The notes: generated by a model not told the origin, from the letters alone. 63,383 nucleotides of DNA from Ramlibacter tataouinensis (GCA_002427815.1 DIZF01000017.1:1-63383); one strand, 5' to 3'; shown: positions 1 through 8,581, counted from the stretch's first letter. Numbers and translations are program-made.

Positions 1-22
1 CGGAGATGGGTATAAGAGACAG
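1..22 (+). other. Sequencing-adapter remnant (Nextera/Tn5 mosaic end)
   Basis: The first 22 bases match the end of the Illumina Nextera read-2 adapter, including the 19-bp Tn5 mosaic end, with one mismatch (G for T at base 9). This is almost certainly untrimmed adapter at a contig end and not genome sequence. The bases that follow may also be less reliable than the rest. Confidence 0.85.
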
Positions 23-37
23 GTGGTGTGAGAGGGC

Positions 38-55
38 TGAGGGGGCAACCCCTCA
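38..55 (+). other. Short perfect hairpin upstream of ptsN
   Basis: TGAGGGG and CCCCTCA form a perfect 7-bp stem around a 4-base loop. No T-tract follows directly. It could be a terminator-like element of a gene lost off the left edge or part of the ptsN leader. Its closeness to the adapter remnant lowers confidence. Confidence 0.3.
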
Positions 56-163
56 CCCTACTCGATTTTCCGGCGCCGCGCGCAGCTTTCCTGTCGGCGG
101 CCGGCCGGGCAGTGGCGTTTGTTTGAGTGCACCCTTCCCAGTGCATAATCAAAAATCTCGACC

Positions 164-631
164 ATGAACCGCCTCGCGTCCATCCTGCCTGCCGCTCAAG
201 TGCTCGTAAAGGTCGACGCGACCAGCAAGAAACGAGCTTTCGAGGAAGCCGGGCTGCTCTTCGAAAACCTGCATGGCCTGTCGCGCGCCCTGATCACCGA
301 CAGCCTGTTCGCGCGCGAGCGGCTCGGTTCCACCGGACTGGGTCATGGCGTCGCCATACCCCATGGCCGTATCAAGGGGCTCAAGGCGCCCATGGCCGCG
401 CTGTTCCAGCTGGCCCAGCCGATCGGCTTCGACGCGCCGGACGAGCAGCCGGTCAACCTGCTGATCTTCCTGCTGGTGCCCGAGGCGGCAACGCAAAAGC
501 ACCTGGAGATTCTTTCCGAAATCGCCGAGCTGCTCAGCGATGCCCCGCTGCGCGAGAAGATCAAGGCCAGCACCGACGCGGCCGGGCTCCACCAGCTCAT
601 CGCGACCTGGCAATCGGCCCAGGCCGCCTAG
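164..631 (+). CDS. ptsN: Nitrogen-regulatory PTS enzyme IIA (IIA-Ntr)
   Basis: A 155-residue cytoplasmic phosphocarrier of the PTS-Ntr system. It receives phosphate from NPr and modulates potassium uptake, nitrogen and envelope functions in other proteobacteria. The PTS EIIA type-2 fold covers nearly the whole protein. The phosphorylatable histidine is His67 in the context IPHGR, after GHGVA. The stop codon overlaps the GTG start of hprK by one base, so the two genes are translationally coupled. In many proteobacteria ptsN follows rpoN and hpf. Here rpoN lies about 45 kb away and whatever precedes ptsN is cut off by the contig end. Confidence 0.95.
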   Translation: MNRLASILPAAQVLVKVDATSKKRAFEEAGLLFENLHGLSRALITDSLFARERLGSTGLGHGVAIPHGRIKGLKAPMAALFQLAQPIGFDAPDEQPVNLLIFLLVPEAATQKHLEILSEIAELLSDAPLREKIKASTDAAGLHQLIATWQSAQAA

Positions 632-1581
632 TGAAACCTACTGTAGTCAGCGCCGACGTCCTGTTCGAAGACCACCGGGCCCAGCTCAAATGGGAGTGGG
701 TGGCCGGGCTGGGGGCTTCGGAGCGTCGCTTCGACGAGATCGCGGTGCGGGCCGCCCGCTCCGGCGCCGACCTGGTCGGCTATCTCAACTACATCCATCC
801 CTATCGCGTCCAGATCCTGGGCCAGCGCGAAATCGCCTACCTGACCAACGCCACGGCCGAGGACTGCGCGCGCCGGATCTCGCGCATCGTGACGCTGGAA
901 CCCCCGGTGCTGGTCCTGACCGACAACCAGGTTGCGCCCGAGGATCTGCTGTCGATGTGCGAACGGGCCCAGATCCCGATGTTCGCCACGCATGAGCCGT
1001 CGGCCTTCGTCATCGATGTGCTCCGTACTTACCTCTCGAAGCATTTCGCCGAACGCACCTCCATGCACGGCGTGTTCATGGACATCCTGGGGCTGGGCGT
1101 GATGATCACCGGCGAATCGGGCCTGGGCAAGAGCGAGCTCGGCCTGGAGCTGATCTCGCGCGGCAACGGCCTGGTGGCCGACGACGCCGTCGACCTGTAC
1201 CGGATCAACCAGACCACCATCGAAGGCCGCTGCCCCGAGCTGCTGCGCAACCTGCTGGAAGTGCGCGGCATCGGCCTGCTCGATATCCGCGGCATCTTCG
1301 GCGAGACCGCGGTGCGGCGCAAGATGCGGCTGAAGCTCATCGTGCACCTGGTGCGGCGCGAGACCCTGGAGCGCGAGTACGAACGGCTGCCTTATGAGCC
1401 GCTGACCCAGGACGTGCTGGGGGTGCCGGTGCGCAAAGTCGTGATCCAGGTGGTGGCCGGCCGCAACATCGCCGTGCTGGTGGAGGCCGCGGTGCGCAAC
1501 ACCATCCTGCAGTTGCGCGGGGTGGATACCTACCAGGAGTTCGTCGAGCGGCACCGCCGGGCGATGGAACAGGACAAGTAA
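631..1581 (+). CDS. hprK: HPr kinase/phosphorylase
   Basis: A 316-residue enzyme that phosphorylates and dephosphorylates a serine of HPr-type carriers. In Gram-negatives without sugar PTS it sits with PTS-Ntr genes. The GTG start at 631 overlaps the ptsN stop by one base, which decides the start. An N-terminal HprK domain is followed by the kinase domain with Walker A GESGLGKS at residues 161-168 and the downstream LLDIRGIFG segment. Length matches the family (about 310-320). It is convergent with fur, only 22 bp away. Confidence 0.95.
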   Translation: MKPTVVSADVLFEDHRAQLKWEWVAGLGASERRFDEIAVRAARSGADLVGYLNYIHPYRVQILGQREIAYLTNATAEDCARRISRIVTLEPPVLVLTDNQVAPEDLLSMCERAQIPMFATHEPSAFVIDVLRTYLSKHFAERTSMHGVFMDILGLGVMITGESGLGKSELGLELISRGNGLVADDAVDLYRINQTTIEGRCPELLRNLLEVRGIGLLDIRGIFGETAVRRKMRLKLIVHLVRRETLEREYERLPYEPLTQDVLGVPVRKVVIQVVAGRNIAVLVEAAVRNTILQLRGVDTYQEFVERHRRAMEQDK

Positions 1582-1603
1582 CGGCGGCCGCCGGCCGGCC
1601 GAA

Positions 1604-2080
1604 TCAGCGCGGCGATCCGGGCTCTTCGGCAATCCGATAGCCGTTCGGATCTCCCGCCGGCCGGTTCGGACAGGCTTCCTTGGTGCAGTGGGCGTACAGG
1701 CTCAGGGCATGGTCGGCGATGGCGAAACCCTTGATCCTGGCCACGTCCTGCTGGCGCTTCTCGATCTCGGCATCGTAGAACTCCTCCACCCGGCCGCAGT
1801 CCAGGCAGACCATATGGTCATGGTGGGTGCCCTCGTTGAGTTCGTAGACCGCCTTGCCGCTCTCGAAATGGCTACGGGTCAGGATGCCGGCCTGCTCGAA
1901 CTGCATCAGCACGCGGTAGACGGTGGCCAGCCCGATGTCGGAACGCTCTTCCAGCAGCACCCGGAACACGTCCTCGGCGGTCATGTGGCGTTGCGCGCCC
2001 TTCTGGAACACGTCCAGGATTTTCAGCCGGGGCAGCGTGGCCTTCAGGCCAGTGCTCTTGAGTTCGTCGATGTTGGCCAT
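1604..2080 (-). CDS. fur: Ferric uptake regulator Fur
   Basis: A 158-residue iron-responsive repressor. The N-terminal winged helix is recognisable (TVYRVLMQFEQAGIL), followed by the histidine-rich metal site EGTHHDHMVC and a CxxC pair (CLDCG). A C-terminal Cys pair (CTKEACPN) is also present. It is transcribed divergently from bamE, with 70 bp between the start codons. A weak TACAAT box for the bamE direction lies near 2116. The C-terminus is slightly longer than in E. coli Fur. This is a confident family call. Confidence 0.95.
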   Translation of the reverse strand: MANIDELKSTGLKATLPRLKILDVFQKGAQRHMTAEDVFRVLLEERSDIGLATVYRVLMQFEQAGILTRSHFESGKAVYELNEGTHHDHMVCLDCGRVEEFYDAEIEKRQQDVARIKGFAIADHALSLYAHCTKEACPNRPAGDPNGYRIAEEPGSPR

Positions 2081-2150
2081 GGTCTTCCCGCGCCTCCCCG
2101 GGGCGGGGCAGCCGCTACAATCGATTGATCATATCGCTACCGGTTTGCCC

Positions 2151-2702
2151 ATGCCTGCAACTCCCCCTCGTGCATCAAGCCTGATCCTGGCGCTTGCCGC
2201 CTGCGCGGCCGTGAGCGGGTGCGGCTCTTTCGACAGTACGAGCCAGCGGCTGGTGAGTTCGATCACGCCCTACAAGGTCGAGATCGTGCAGGGCAATTTC
2301 GTGTCCAGGGAGCAGGTCGCGGCGCTCAAGCCCGGCATGAGCCGCCAGCAGGTGCGCGACATCCTGGGCACGCCGCTGGTGACAAGCATCTTTCGCACCG
2401 ACCGCTGGGACTATGTGTTCACCCTGAAGCGCCGGGGCGTACCGACCCAGGAGCGCAAGCTGGCCGTGTTCTTCAAGGGCGAGGTCCTGGATCGCTTCGA
2501 GGGCGACGAGATGCCCACCGAAGCCGAGTTCGTGGCCACGCTGGACAACAAGCGCAAGGACGCCAAGGTGCCGGTGCTCGAGGCCAGCGAGGAGCGCCTG
2601 AAGGAGTTCTCCGCTGCCCACGCGGCCCCCGTTCCGGCGACGGCTCCTGCCGAGCCGGCGCCCGCAGCCAGCTACCCGCCGCTGGAACCACCGGCCCGCT
2701 GA
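2151..2702 (+). CDS. bamE: Outer-membrane protein assembly factor BamE (SmpA/OmlA lipoprotein)
   Basis: A 183-residue lipoprotein of the BAM complex, which inserts beta-barrel proteins into the outer membrane. The ATG at 2151 gives a signal sequence ending in the lipobox VSGC, with lipidated Cys24. The SmpA/OmlA domain follows, with the family hallmark GMSRQQVRDILGTPL and a conserved aromatic patch DRWDYVF. The Pro/Ala-rich C-terminal tail looks disordered. It is divergent from fur and 35 bp upstream of dapB. The fur-bamE-dapB order is typical of Burkholderiales. Confidence 0.94.
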   Translation: MPATPPRASSLILALAACAAVSGCGSFDSTSQRLVSSITPYKVEIVQGNFVSREQVAALKPGMSRQQVRDILGTPLVTSIFRTDRWDYVFTLKRRGVPTQERKLAVFFKGEVLDRFEGDEMPTEAEFVATLDNKRKDAKVPVLEASEERLKEFSAAHAAPVPATAPAEPAPAASYPPLEPPAR

Positions 2703-2737
2703 CCGTGGTTTCGACCAAGGCCGTTCCCCGGCAGGCC

Positions 2738-3538
2738 ATGCACAAGGTGGCCGTGGCGGGCGCCAGCGGCCGCATGGGCCAGATCCTGATCGAGGCCCTG
2801 CGCGCCGCGGATGATTGCCAGCTGGCCGGCGCGCTGGACCTTCCCTCCAGCCCGGCGATCGGCAACGACGCCGCCGCCTTCCTCGGCCACGCCAGCGGCG
2901 TTCCGGTCCTGGCCGATGTGCGCGCGGCCCTCGCGCAGGCTCAGGTGCTGATCGATTTCACCCGCCCGGAGGGGACGCTGGCGCATCTGAAGGTCTGCCG
3001 CGAGCTCGGCATCAATGCCGTGATCGGCACCACCGGTTTCGGCGAAGGGCAAAAGGAGCAGATCGCCGACGCCGCGCGCGACATCGCGATCGTCATGGCG
3101 CCCAACATGAGCGTGGGCGTGAATGTCACGCTGAAGCTGCTGGAGATGGCGGCCGCGGCGCTGGCCACCGGGTACGACATCGAGATCATCGAGACGCACC
3201 ACCGTCACAAGGTCGACGCGCCCTCCGGCACCGCGCTGAAGATGGGCGAGGTCATCGCGCAGGCGCTGGGACGCGACCTGAAGGACTGCGCCGTCTATGC
3301 CCGCCATGGGGTGACCGGCGAGCGCGATCCGTCCAGCATCGGCTTTGCTGCCGTGCGCGGCGGCGATATCGTGGGCGACCACACCGTGCTGTTCGCGGGC
3401 ACCGGCGAACGCATCGAAATCACGCACCGGGCAGCCAGCCGCGCCACCTACGCCCAGGGCAGCCTGCGCGCCGTGCGCTTCCTGGCCGGCAAGCGCAGCG
3501 GCATGTTCGACATGTTCGATGTGCTCGGCCTGCGATGA
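2738..3538 (+). CDS. dapB: 4-hydroxy-tetrahydrodipicolinate reductase
   Basis: A 266-residue cytoplasmic enzyme of the diaminopimelate/lysine pathway that reduces the DapA product with NAD(P)H. The Rossmann motif VAGASGRMGQ lies at the very N-terminus when the ATG at 2738 is used. A GTG at 2704 would add an unconserved extension. The family signature around the catalytic His and Lys is intact (ETHHRHKVDAPSGTA). Length is normal. It lies between bamE and exbB on the same strand. Confidence 0.95.
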   Translation: MHKVAVAGASGRMGQILIEALRAADDCQLAGALDLPSSPAIGNDAAAFLGHASGVPVLADVRAALAQAQVLIDFTRPEGTLAHLKVCRELGINAVIGTTGFGEGQKEQIADAARDIAIVMAPNMSVGVNVTLKLLEMAAAALATGYDIEIIETHHRHKVDAPSGTALKMGEVIAQALGRDLKDCAVYARHGVTGERDPSSIGFAAVRGGDIVGDHTVLFAGTGERIEITHRAASRATYAQGSLRAVRFLAGKRSGMFDMFDVLGLR

Positions 3539-3598
3539 GCGCATGGCCGAATCGCTTGGGGTCGGCCGAGGCCGCGTTCCCGGCGGCAGGGGAGGCGC

Positions 3599-4327
3599 AT
3601 GAGTCTGTTTGAACTGTTCGCCCGGGGCGACGCCGTGACCAAGGCGGTGGCGGGGCTGCTGCTGGCGATGTCGGTGGCCAGCTGGGTGGTGATCCTGTGG
3701 AAGGCGTGGCTGCTGCGGCGCGCCAGCCGGGACGTGGGCCGCAGCACCGCGGTCTTCTGGCAGTCGCCCTCCATCGGCGAGGGCCAGCACCGGGTCGGCG
3801 CGTTCGACCGCGAGGCGCTGGTGTTGCCGCTGATCGCCGCGACCCAGCTGGAGGCGCCGGGCTCGCTGGCCGCCGCGGGGGATCGCTCGCAGCAGCTGAC
3901 CCGGATGCTGCGCGACGCCCTGCACCGGGTGCTGGACAAGCTGCAGTTCGGCCAGGTCCTGCTCGCCACCGTCGGTTCCACGGCGCCGTTCGTGGGCCTG
4001 CTCGGCACCGTCTGGGGCATCTACCATGCCCTGACGGGAATCGCCGCGGCCGGCCAGATCTCGATCGACAAGGTGGCCGGCCCGGTCGGCGAATCGCTGA
4101 TCATGACCGCGGCCGGCCTGGCGGTGGCGATTCCCGCAGTGCTCGGCTACAACGTGTACGGCCGCCTGATCGGCCGGATCGAAGCCGACCTCGAAGGGTT
4201 CGCGCGCGACCTGCGCGAGCTGATGACCTCGCACGCCGACTTGAGCACCGCGGGGCCGTCCCAGGGTGCGAGGGCCCCCTCGGGGGGCGGCGCAGCGGCT
4301 CCAGCCGCAAGCGTGGGGGCACTGTGA
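3599..4327 (+). CDS. exbB: MotA/TolQ/ExbB proton channel family protein
   Basis: A 242-residue inner-membrane subunit of a proton-driven energy-transducing complex that works with ExbD. An N-terminal membrane helix (about 15-35) is followed by a cytoplasmic loop and two further helices containing the conserved VGSTAPFVGLLGTVWGIYHA and ESLIMTAAGLAVAIPAV segments. A good ribosome-binding site (GGGGAGG) precedes the ATG. The last roughly 28 codons are not family sequence: they are an inverted copy of the 81-bp dispersed repeat, giving a Gly/Ala/Pro-rich tail. The stop overlaps the exbD GTG by 4 bases. No tonB is adjacent, so ExbB is chosen over TolQ from context only. Confidence 0.88.
   Translation: MSLFELFARGDAVTKAVAGLLLAMSVASWVVILWKAWLLRRASRDVGRSTAVFWQSPSIGEGQHRVGAFDREALVLPLIAATQLEAPGSLAAAGDRSQQLTRMLRDALHRVLDKLQFGQVLLATVGSTAPFVGLLGTVWGIYHALTGIAAAGQISIDKVAGPVGESLIMTAAGLAVAIPAVLGYNVYGRLIGRIEADLEGFARDLRELMTSHADLSTAGPSQGARAPSGGGAAAPAASVGAL
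4240..4320 (-). repeat. 81-bp dispersed repeat, copy 1 (inverted, in the 3' end of exbB)
   Basis: Read on the minus strand, this 81-bp block aligns without gaps to the copies at 7108-7188 and 45772-45852. It begins GCCCCCACGC, has a variable stretch at positions 11-29, contains CCCCCCGAGGGGG and ends GCTCAAG. It lies wholly inside the exbB reading frame and ends a few bases before the exbB stop / exbD start overlap. Confidence 0.85.
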
Positions 4328-4749
4328 CTTTTGGCCGGCTGCAGCGCACGCAGGGCCCGCAGCCCATGAGCGACATCAACATGACGCCGCTGGTCGACGT
4401 CATGCTGGTGCTGGTGGTGATCTTCATCATCACGGCGCCCCTGCTCGCCAGCTCGATCCGGCTCGACCTGCCGCACACCGATGCGGCCAAGCCCAACGAC
4501 GCGCCGGCCTTCGTCACCGTGGTGCTGGACCGCTCCGGGGGGACTTTCCTGGACGAGCAGGCGATCAGCCCGGCGCAGCTGGCGGACCGGTTGGCCCAGG
4601 CGGCGCAGCGCAACCCCGACACCGAGATCCATTTGCGGGCCGATCAGGCCGTGCCCTACGGCCGCGTGGTGGAGATCATGGGCGCGGCGCAGAAGGCCGG
4701 CCTGAACCGTATCGGCTTCGTCGCGGATCCGGCAGAGCCGGCGCGCTGA
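4324..4749 (+). CDS. exbD: Biopolymer transport protein ExbD/TolR family
   Basis: A 141-residue inner-membrane partner of ExbB with one N-terminal membrane helix and a periplasmic domain. The ExbD/TolR hallmark is present: MSDINMTPLVDVMLVLVVIF, which contains the proton-path aspartate in PLVDVMLV, about residue 23. The GTG at 4324 overlaps the exbB stop (GTGA), supporting translational coupling. An internal ATG before SDINMTP is an alternative start that would keep the functional region. leuS follows after 51 bp. Confidence 0.92.
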   Translation: MTFGRLQRTQGPQPMSDINMTPLVDVMLVLVVIFIITAPLLASSIRLDLPHTDAAKPNDAPAFVTVVLDRSGGTFLDEQAISPAQLADRLAQAAQRNPDTEIHLRADQAVPYGRVVEIMGAAQKAGLNRIGFVADPAEPAR

Positions 4750-4800
4750 GCGCCCCGTAAAATCCCTGCAGGCCGGGTCAAACCTCCGGCAAACCCCTAT

Positions 4801-7560
4801 ATGCAAGAGAAATACAACCCTTCAGAGGTCGAGCGCGCGGCGCAGGCGTCCTGGAACGCCCGCGACGCCTACCGGGTGACCGAAGACCCGCGCAAGAAGA
4901 AGTTCTACGCGTGCTCGATGCTGCCGTATCCCAGCGGCAAGCTGCACATGGGGCACGTACGCAACTACACCATCAACGACATGCTCACGCGCTACCTGCG
5001 CATGAACGGCTACAACGTGCTCATGCCGATGGGTTGGGACGCGTTCGGCCTGCCGGCGGAAAACGCGGCGCTCAAGAACAAGGTGCCGCCCGCGCAGTGG
5101 ACCTACGACAACATCGCCTACATGAAGCAGCAGATGCAGGCGATGGGGCTGGCGATCGACTGGTCGCGCGAAGTCGCCACCTGCGATCCGGGCTACTACA
5201 AATGGAACCAGTGGCTGTTCCTGAAGATGCTGGAAAAGGGCCTGGCCTACCGCAAGACCCAGGTCGTGAACTGGGACCCGGTCGACCGGACCGTGCTGGC
5301 CAACGAGCAGGTGATCGACGGCAAGGGCTGGCGCACCGGTGCCGAAGTGGAGAAGCGCGAGATCCCGGGCTATTACCTCAAGATCACCGACTACGCCGAG
5401 GAACTGCTGGACCACGTGCGCAACAAGTTGCCGGGCTGGCCGGAGCGGGTCAAGCTGATGCAGGAAAACTGGATCGGCAAGAGCGAAGGCGTGCGCTTCG
5501 CCTTCACCCACGGCATCCGCGATTTCGAAGGCCAGCTCATCGACGACGGGCGGATGTACGTGTTCACCACGCGCGCCGACACCATCATGGGCGTCACCTT
5601 CTGCGCGGTGGCGCCCGAGCATCCGCTGGCCGCCCATGCCGCGCGGACCAACCGGCGCCTGGCCAACTTCATCGAGGACTGCAGGAAGGGCGGTACCACC
5701 GAGGCCGAACTGGCGCTGCGGGAAAAGGAAGGCATGCCCACCGGCCTGGTGGTGTTCCATCCGCTGACCGGGGAGCCGATCGACGTCTGGGTCGGCAACT
5801 ACGTGCTCATGGGCTATGGCGACGGCGCCGTGATGGGCGTGCCCGGCCACGACGAGCGCGACTTCACCTTCGCCCTCAAGTACAACCTGCCCATCATGCA
5901 GGTGGTCCATGTCGACGGCGAACATTACGACTACAAGCAGTGGCAGGACTGGTATGCCGACAAGGAGCGCGGCGTCACCATCAACTCCGACATCTACAGC
6001 GGCTTTTCGTATGCGGATGCGGTCAAGGCCATTGCCCATGCGCTGGAGCAAAAGGGCCTCGGCGGCAAGCAGACCACCTGGCGCCTGCGCGACTGGGGCA
6101 TCAGCCGCCAGCGCTACTGGGGCACGCCGATCCCGATCATCCATTGCGACGAGCACGGGGCGGTGCCGGTGCCCGAGCGCGACCTGCCGGTGGTGCTGCC
6201 ACTGGACTGCGTGCCCGACGGCTCCGGCAACCCGCTGAACAAGCGCGCCGATTTCGTCAACGCCAAATGCCCCATTTGCGGCAAGGATGCACGGCGCGAA
6301 ACCGACACCATGGACACCTTCGTGGACTCGTCCTGGTATTACATGCGGTATTGCGATCCACGCAACGAAGAGGCGATGGTGGGCGAGGGCGCGGCCTACT
6401 GGATGCCGATGGACCAGTACATCGGCGGCATAGAGCACGCGATCCTGCACCTGCTCTATGCGCGGTTCTGGACCAAGGTCATGCGCGACATCCAGGTCAA
6501 GGGCCCGGGAGATTCGCAAGCCCATGGCCTGGTCAAGATCGATGAGCCGTTCACCAAACTGCTGACCCAGGGCATGGTGCTGAACGAAGCCTTCGTTCGC
6601 ACCGGCGACAAGGCGGGCAGGCAGTACTTCTGGGCCCACGACCTGGATATCGTGCGCGACGAGCATGCCAAGGTGATCTCGGCCACGGCGAAGGCCGACG
6701 GCTTGCCGGTCACCTACGAGGGCTGGACCACCATGTCCAAGTCCAAGAACAACGGTGTGGACCCGCAGGACCTGATCGAGAAGTACGGCGCCGACACCGC
6801 GCGCCTGTACACCATGTTCACCGCGCCGCCGGAAGCGACACTGGAGTGGAACGACGCGGCTCTCGAGGGCTCCTTCCGCTTCCTGAAGCGGGTCTGGAAC
6901 TTCGGACACAAGCTCGGCGCGGCGTCGACCAGCGAAAAGGTGGCGGCCAAGCCGACGGGTCTCGGCAAGCAGGGCAATGCCTTGCGCTTCGAAATCCACA
7001 CCGTGCTCAAGCAGGTCGATTACGACTACCAGCGCATGCAGTACAACACCGTCGTCTCCGGCGCGATGAAGCTGCTCAACTCGCTGGAAGACTTCAAAGG
7101 AAATTGGGCCCCCACGCTCGGGGCCGACGCCCCAGCGCTGCCCCCCGAGGGGGCCTTCGCGCCTCGGGGCGGCCCAGCGGCGCTCAAGAGCGAACCCGGC
7201 GACTATGCGGCCGTGCGCGAAGGTTTCGGCATCCTGCTGCGCGTGCTCTACCCGGTGACGCCGCACATCGCGCATGAACTCTGGCACGCGCTGGGATACG
7301 CGCAAAGCCAGGGCGAACTGCTGGACGCGCCCTGGCCCAAGGTCGACGAGCAGGCGCTCATCCAGGACGAGATCGAGCTGGTGCTGCAGATCAACGGCAA
7401 GCACCGCGGCTCGGTGCGCGTGCCCGCCGGCGCCAGCCGCCATGACATCGAAAAGCTGGCCGTGGCAAGCCCCGACTTCGCCAAGCATGCGGGTGAGGCC
7501 CAGCCGAAAAAGGTGATCGTGGTGCCGGGACGGCTCGTCAACGTGGTGCTCGGAGAATGA
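4801..7560 (+). CDS. leuS: Leucyl-tRNA synthetase
   Basis: A 919-residue class I aminoacyl-tRNA synthetase that charges tRNA-Leu. The HIGH motif is HMGH at residues 49-52 and the KMSKS loop is MSKSK starting at residue 645. The editing domain lies between them. The protein is longer than the usual roughly 870 residues, because residues about 770-796 are translated from an in-frame copy of the 81-bp repeat (Pro/Ala/Gly-rich). That segment lies between the anticodon-binding helices and should form a solvent-exposed loop. The stop codon overlaps the lptE start (ATGA). Confidence 0.97.
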   Translation: MQEKYNPSEVERAAQASWNARDAYRVTEDPRKKKFYACSMLPYPSGKLHMGHVRNYTINDMLTRYLRMNGYNVLMPMGWDAFGLPAENAALKNKVPPAQWTYDNIAYMKQQMQAMGLAIDWSREVATCDPGYYKWNQWLFLKMLEKGLAYRKTQVVNWDPVDRTVLANEQVIDGKGWRTGAEVEKREIPGYYLKITDYAEELLDHVRNKLPGWPERVKLMQENWIGKSEGVRFAFTHGIRDFEGQLIDDGRMYVFTTRADTIMGVTFCAVAPEHPLAAHAARTNRRLANFIEDCRKGGTTEAELALREKEGMPTGLVVFHPLTGEPIDVWVGNYVLMGYGDGAVMGVPGHDERDFTFALKYNLPIMQVVHVDGEHYDYKQWQDWYADKERGVTINSDIYSGFSYADAVKAIAHALEQKGLGGKQTTWRLRDWGISRQRYWGTPIPIIHCDEHGAVPVPERDLPVVLPLDCVPDGSGNPLNKRADFVNAKCPICGKDARRETDTMDTFVDSSWYYMRYCDPRNEEAMVGEGAAYWMPMDQYIGGIEHAILHLLYARFWTKVMRDIQVKGPGDSQAHGLVKIDEPFTKLLTQGMVLNEAFVRTGDKAGRQYFWAHDLDIVRDEHAKVISATAKADGLPVTYEGWTTMSKSKNNGVDPQDLIEKYGADTARLYTMFTAPPEATLEWNDAALEGSFRFLKRVWNFGHKLGAASTSEKVAAKPTGLGKQGNALRFEIHTVLKQVDYDYQRMQYNTVVSGAMKLLNSLEDFKGNWAPTLGADAPALPPEGAFAPRGGPAALKSEPGDYAAVREGFGILLRVLYPVTPHIAHELWHALGYAQSQGELLDAPWPKVDEQALIQDEIELVLQINGKHRGSVRVPAGASRHDIEKLAVASPDFAKHAGEAQPKKVIVVPGRLVNVVLGE
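7108..7188 (+). repeat. 81-bp dispersed repeat, copy 2 (in frame inside leuS)
   Basis: This 81-bp copy aligns without gaps to the copies at 4240-4320 (inverted) and 45772-45852. Because 81 is 27 codons, it adds 27 residues to LeuS without breaking the frame. The conserved right half contains CCCCCCGAGGGGG and ends GGCGCTCAAG; positions 11-29 differ between copies. Confidence 0.9.
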
Positions 7561-8090
7561 AGGCTGCCGCGCTCGCCGCCGGGTCGACATGGCGCCGCCG
7601 CTGCCTGTTCCTGCTGGTCGCGGCTCCGCTGGTACTGGTCGGGTGCGGCTTCCAGCTGCGCCAGGCGCCCACATTCGCATTCAACTCGATCTACGTCGCC
7701 GCGGCGCCCAACTCCTCGCTCGGCAAGGAGCTCAAGCGCAGCATCGCTTCGGCCAGCCACATGACCGTGGTCAGCGATGCGGCAAAACTCAACACGGCCC
7801 AGGTGGTGCTGGACGTGCTGGGCGACCAGCGCGAGAAAGTGGTGGTCGGGCTGAACGCGTCGGGGCAGGTGCGCGAGTTCCAGCTGCGCACCCGCTTCAA
7901 GTTCAAGCTGCGCACGCCGCAGGGCAAGGAGCTGATCCCCGAGACCGAACTGCTGCAGCAACGCGACATCAGTTTCAACGAATCGGCCGTGCTGTCGAAG
8001 GAGGCCGAGGAGGGCCTGCTGTACCGCGACATGCAGACCGACATCGTGCAGCAGCTGATGCGCCGCCTTGCGGCGGTGAAGACCATCTGA
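7557..8090 (+). CDS. lptE: LPS-assembly lipoprotein LptE
   Basis: A 177-residue outer-membrane lipoprotein that plugs the LptD barrel during lipopolysaccharide delivery. A signal peptide with a basic start ends in the lipobox LVGC (Cys30). The mature N-terminus GFQLRQ is typical of LptE. The start overlaps the leuS stop by 4 bases. In relatives holA and proA usually follow directly, but here an AsnC-type regulator starts 5 bp downstream and rocD comes next. Confidence 0.92.
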   Translation: MKAAALAAGSTWRRRCLFLLVAAPLVLVGCGFQLRQAPTFAFNSIYVAAAPNSSLGKELKRSIASASHMTVVSDAAKLNTAQVVLDVLGDQREKVVVGLNASGQVREFQLRTRFKFKLRTPQGKELIPETELLQQRDISFNESAVLSKEAEEGLLYRDMQTDIVQQLMRRLAAVKTI

Positions 8091-8095
8091 ATGCC

Positions 8096-8581
8096 ATGGA
8101 GCTCGATCGCGCCGACCTGACGCTGCTCGATGCCCTCCAGCGCGACGGCCGCGCCACCATCCAGGCATTGTCGGAAGCGATCCACCTGTCGGCGCGTGCC
8201 ACCCTGAACCGGGTGCGCAAGCTCGAGGCTGAAGGCCTCATCGAGGGCTATCGCGCCCTGATCAGCCGCCGGGCGCTGGGCGAGCAGATCTGCGTGTTCG
8301 CCGAGATCGCGCTCAAGGACCAGCGCCAATCCTCGGTGCAGCGTTTCGAAAAGCGGATGGCGACGGCGCCGGAAGTGGTCTCCTGCCACGTGGTCAGCGG
8401 ACGCTACGATTACCTCGTGCGCATCGCCTGCCCGCACCTCGCCCACTACCACGCACTGATCAATGGCTGGCTCGACGATGCAACGCTCGGCGTGGAAAAG
8501 ATCGTCACCAACATCGAGTTGCAGACGATCAAGGAGTTCTCCGGCTTTCCGCTGCCGGGAACTTCACCGCGCCGGCGCTGA
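8096..8581 (+). CDS. Lrp/AsnC family transcriptional regulator
   Basis: A 161-residue feast/famine regulator. The N-terminal AsnC helix-turn-helix runs over about residues 3-60 (LDALQRDGRATIQALSEAI, then SARATLNRVRKLEAEGLI). The C-terminal RAM/Lrp effector domain contains the typical VVSCHVVSGRYDYLVRI. These proteins sense amino acids and often control a neighbouring amino-acid enzyme, here rocD, 148 bp downstream. Two perfect inverted repeats lie in that gap. The ATG at 8096 is only 5 bp after lptE, so it may be co-transcribed with the leuS-lptE operon. An arginine/ornithine effector is inferred from rocD. Confidence 0.9.
   Translation: MELDRADLTLLDALQRDGRATIQALSEAIHLSARATLNRVRKLEAEGLIEGYRALISRRALGEQICVFAEIALKDQRQSSVQRFEKRMATAPEVVSCHVVSGRYDYLVRIACPHLAHYHALINGWLDDATLGVEKIVTNIELQTIKEFSGFPLPGTSPRRR

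Noticed and set aside
1582..1603. GC-rich palindromic run between hprK and fur as a terminator
   Set aside because: It is only 22 bp of GGCCG-type repeats with no defined loop or T-tract.
4822..7680. Long minus-strand frame opposite leuS
   Set aside because: It is the antisense shadow of leuS caused by high GC codon use; composition is His/Val/Leu/Gly-biased with no motif.
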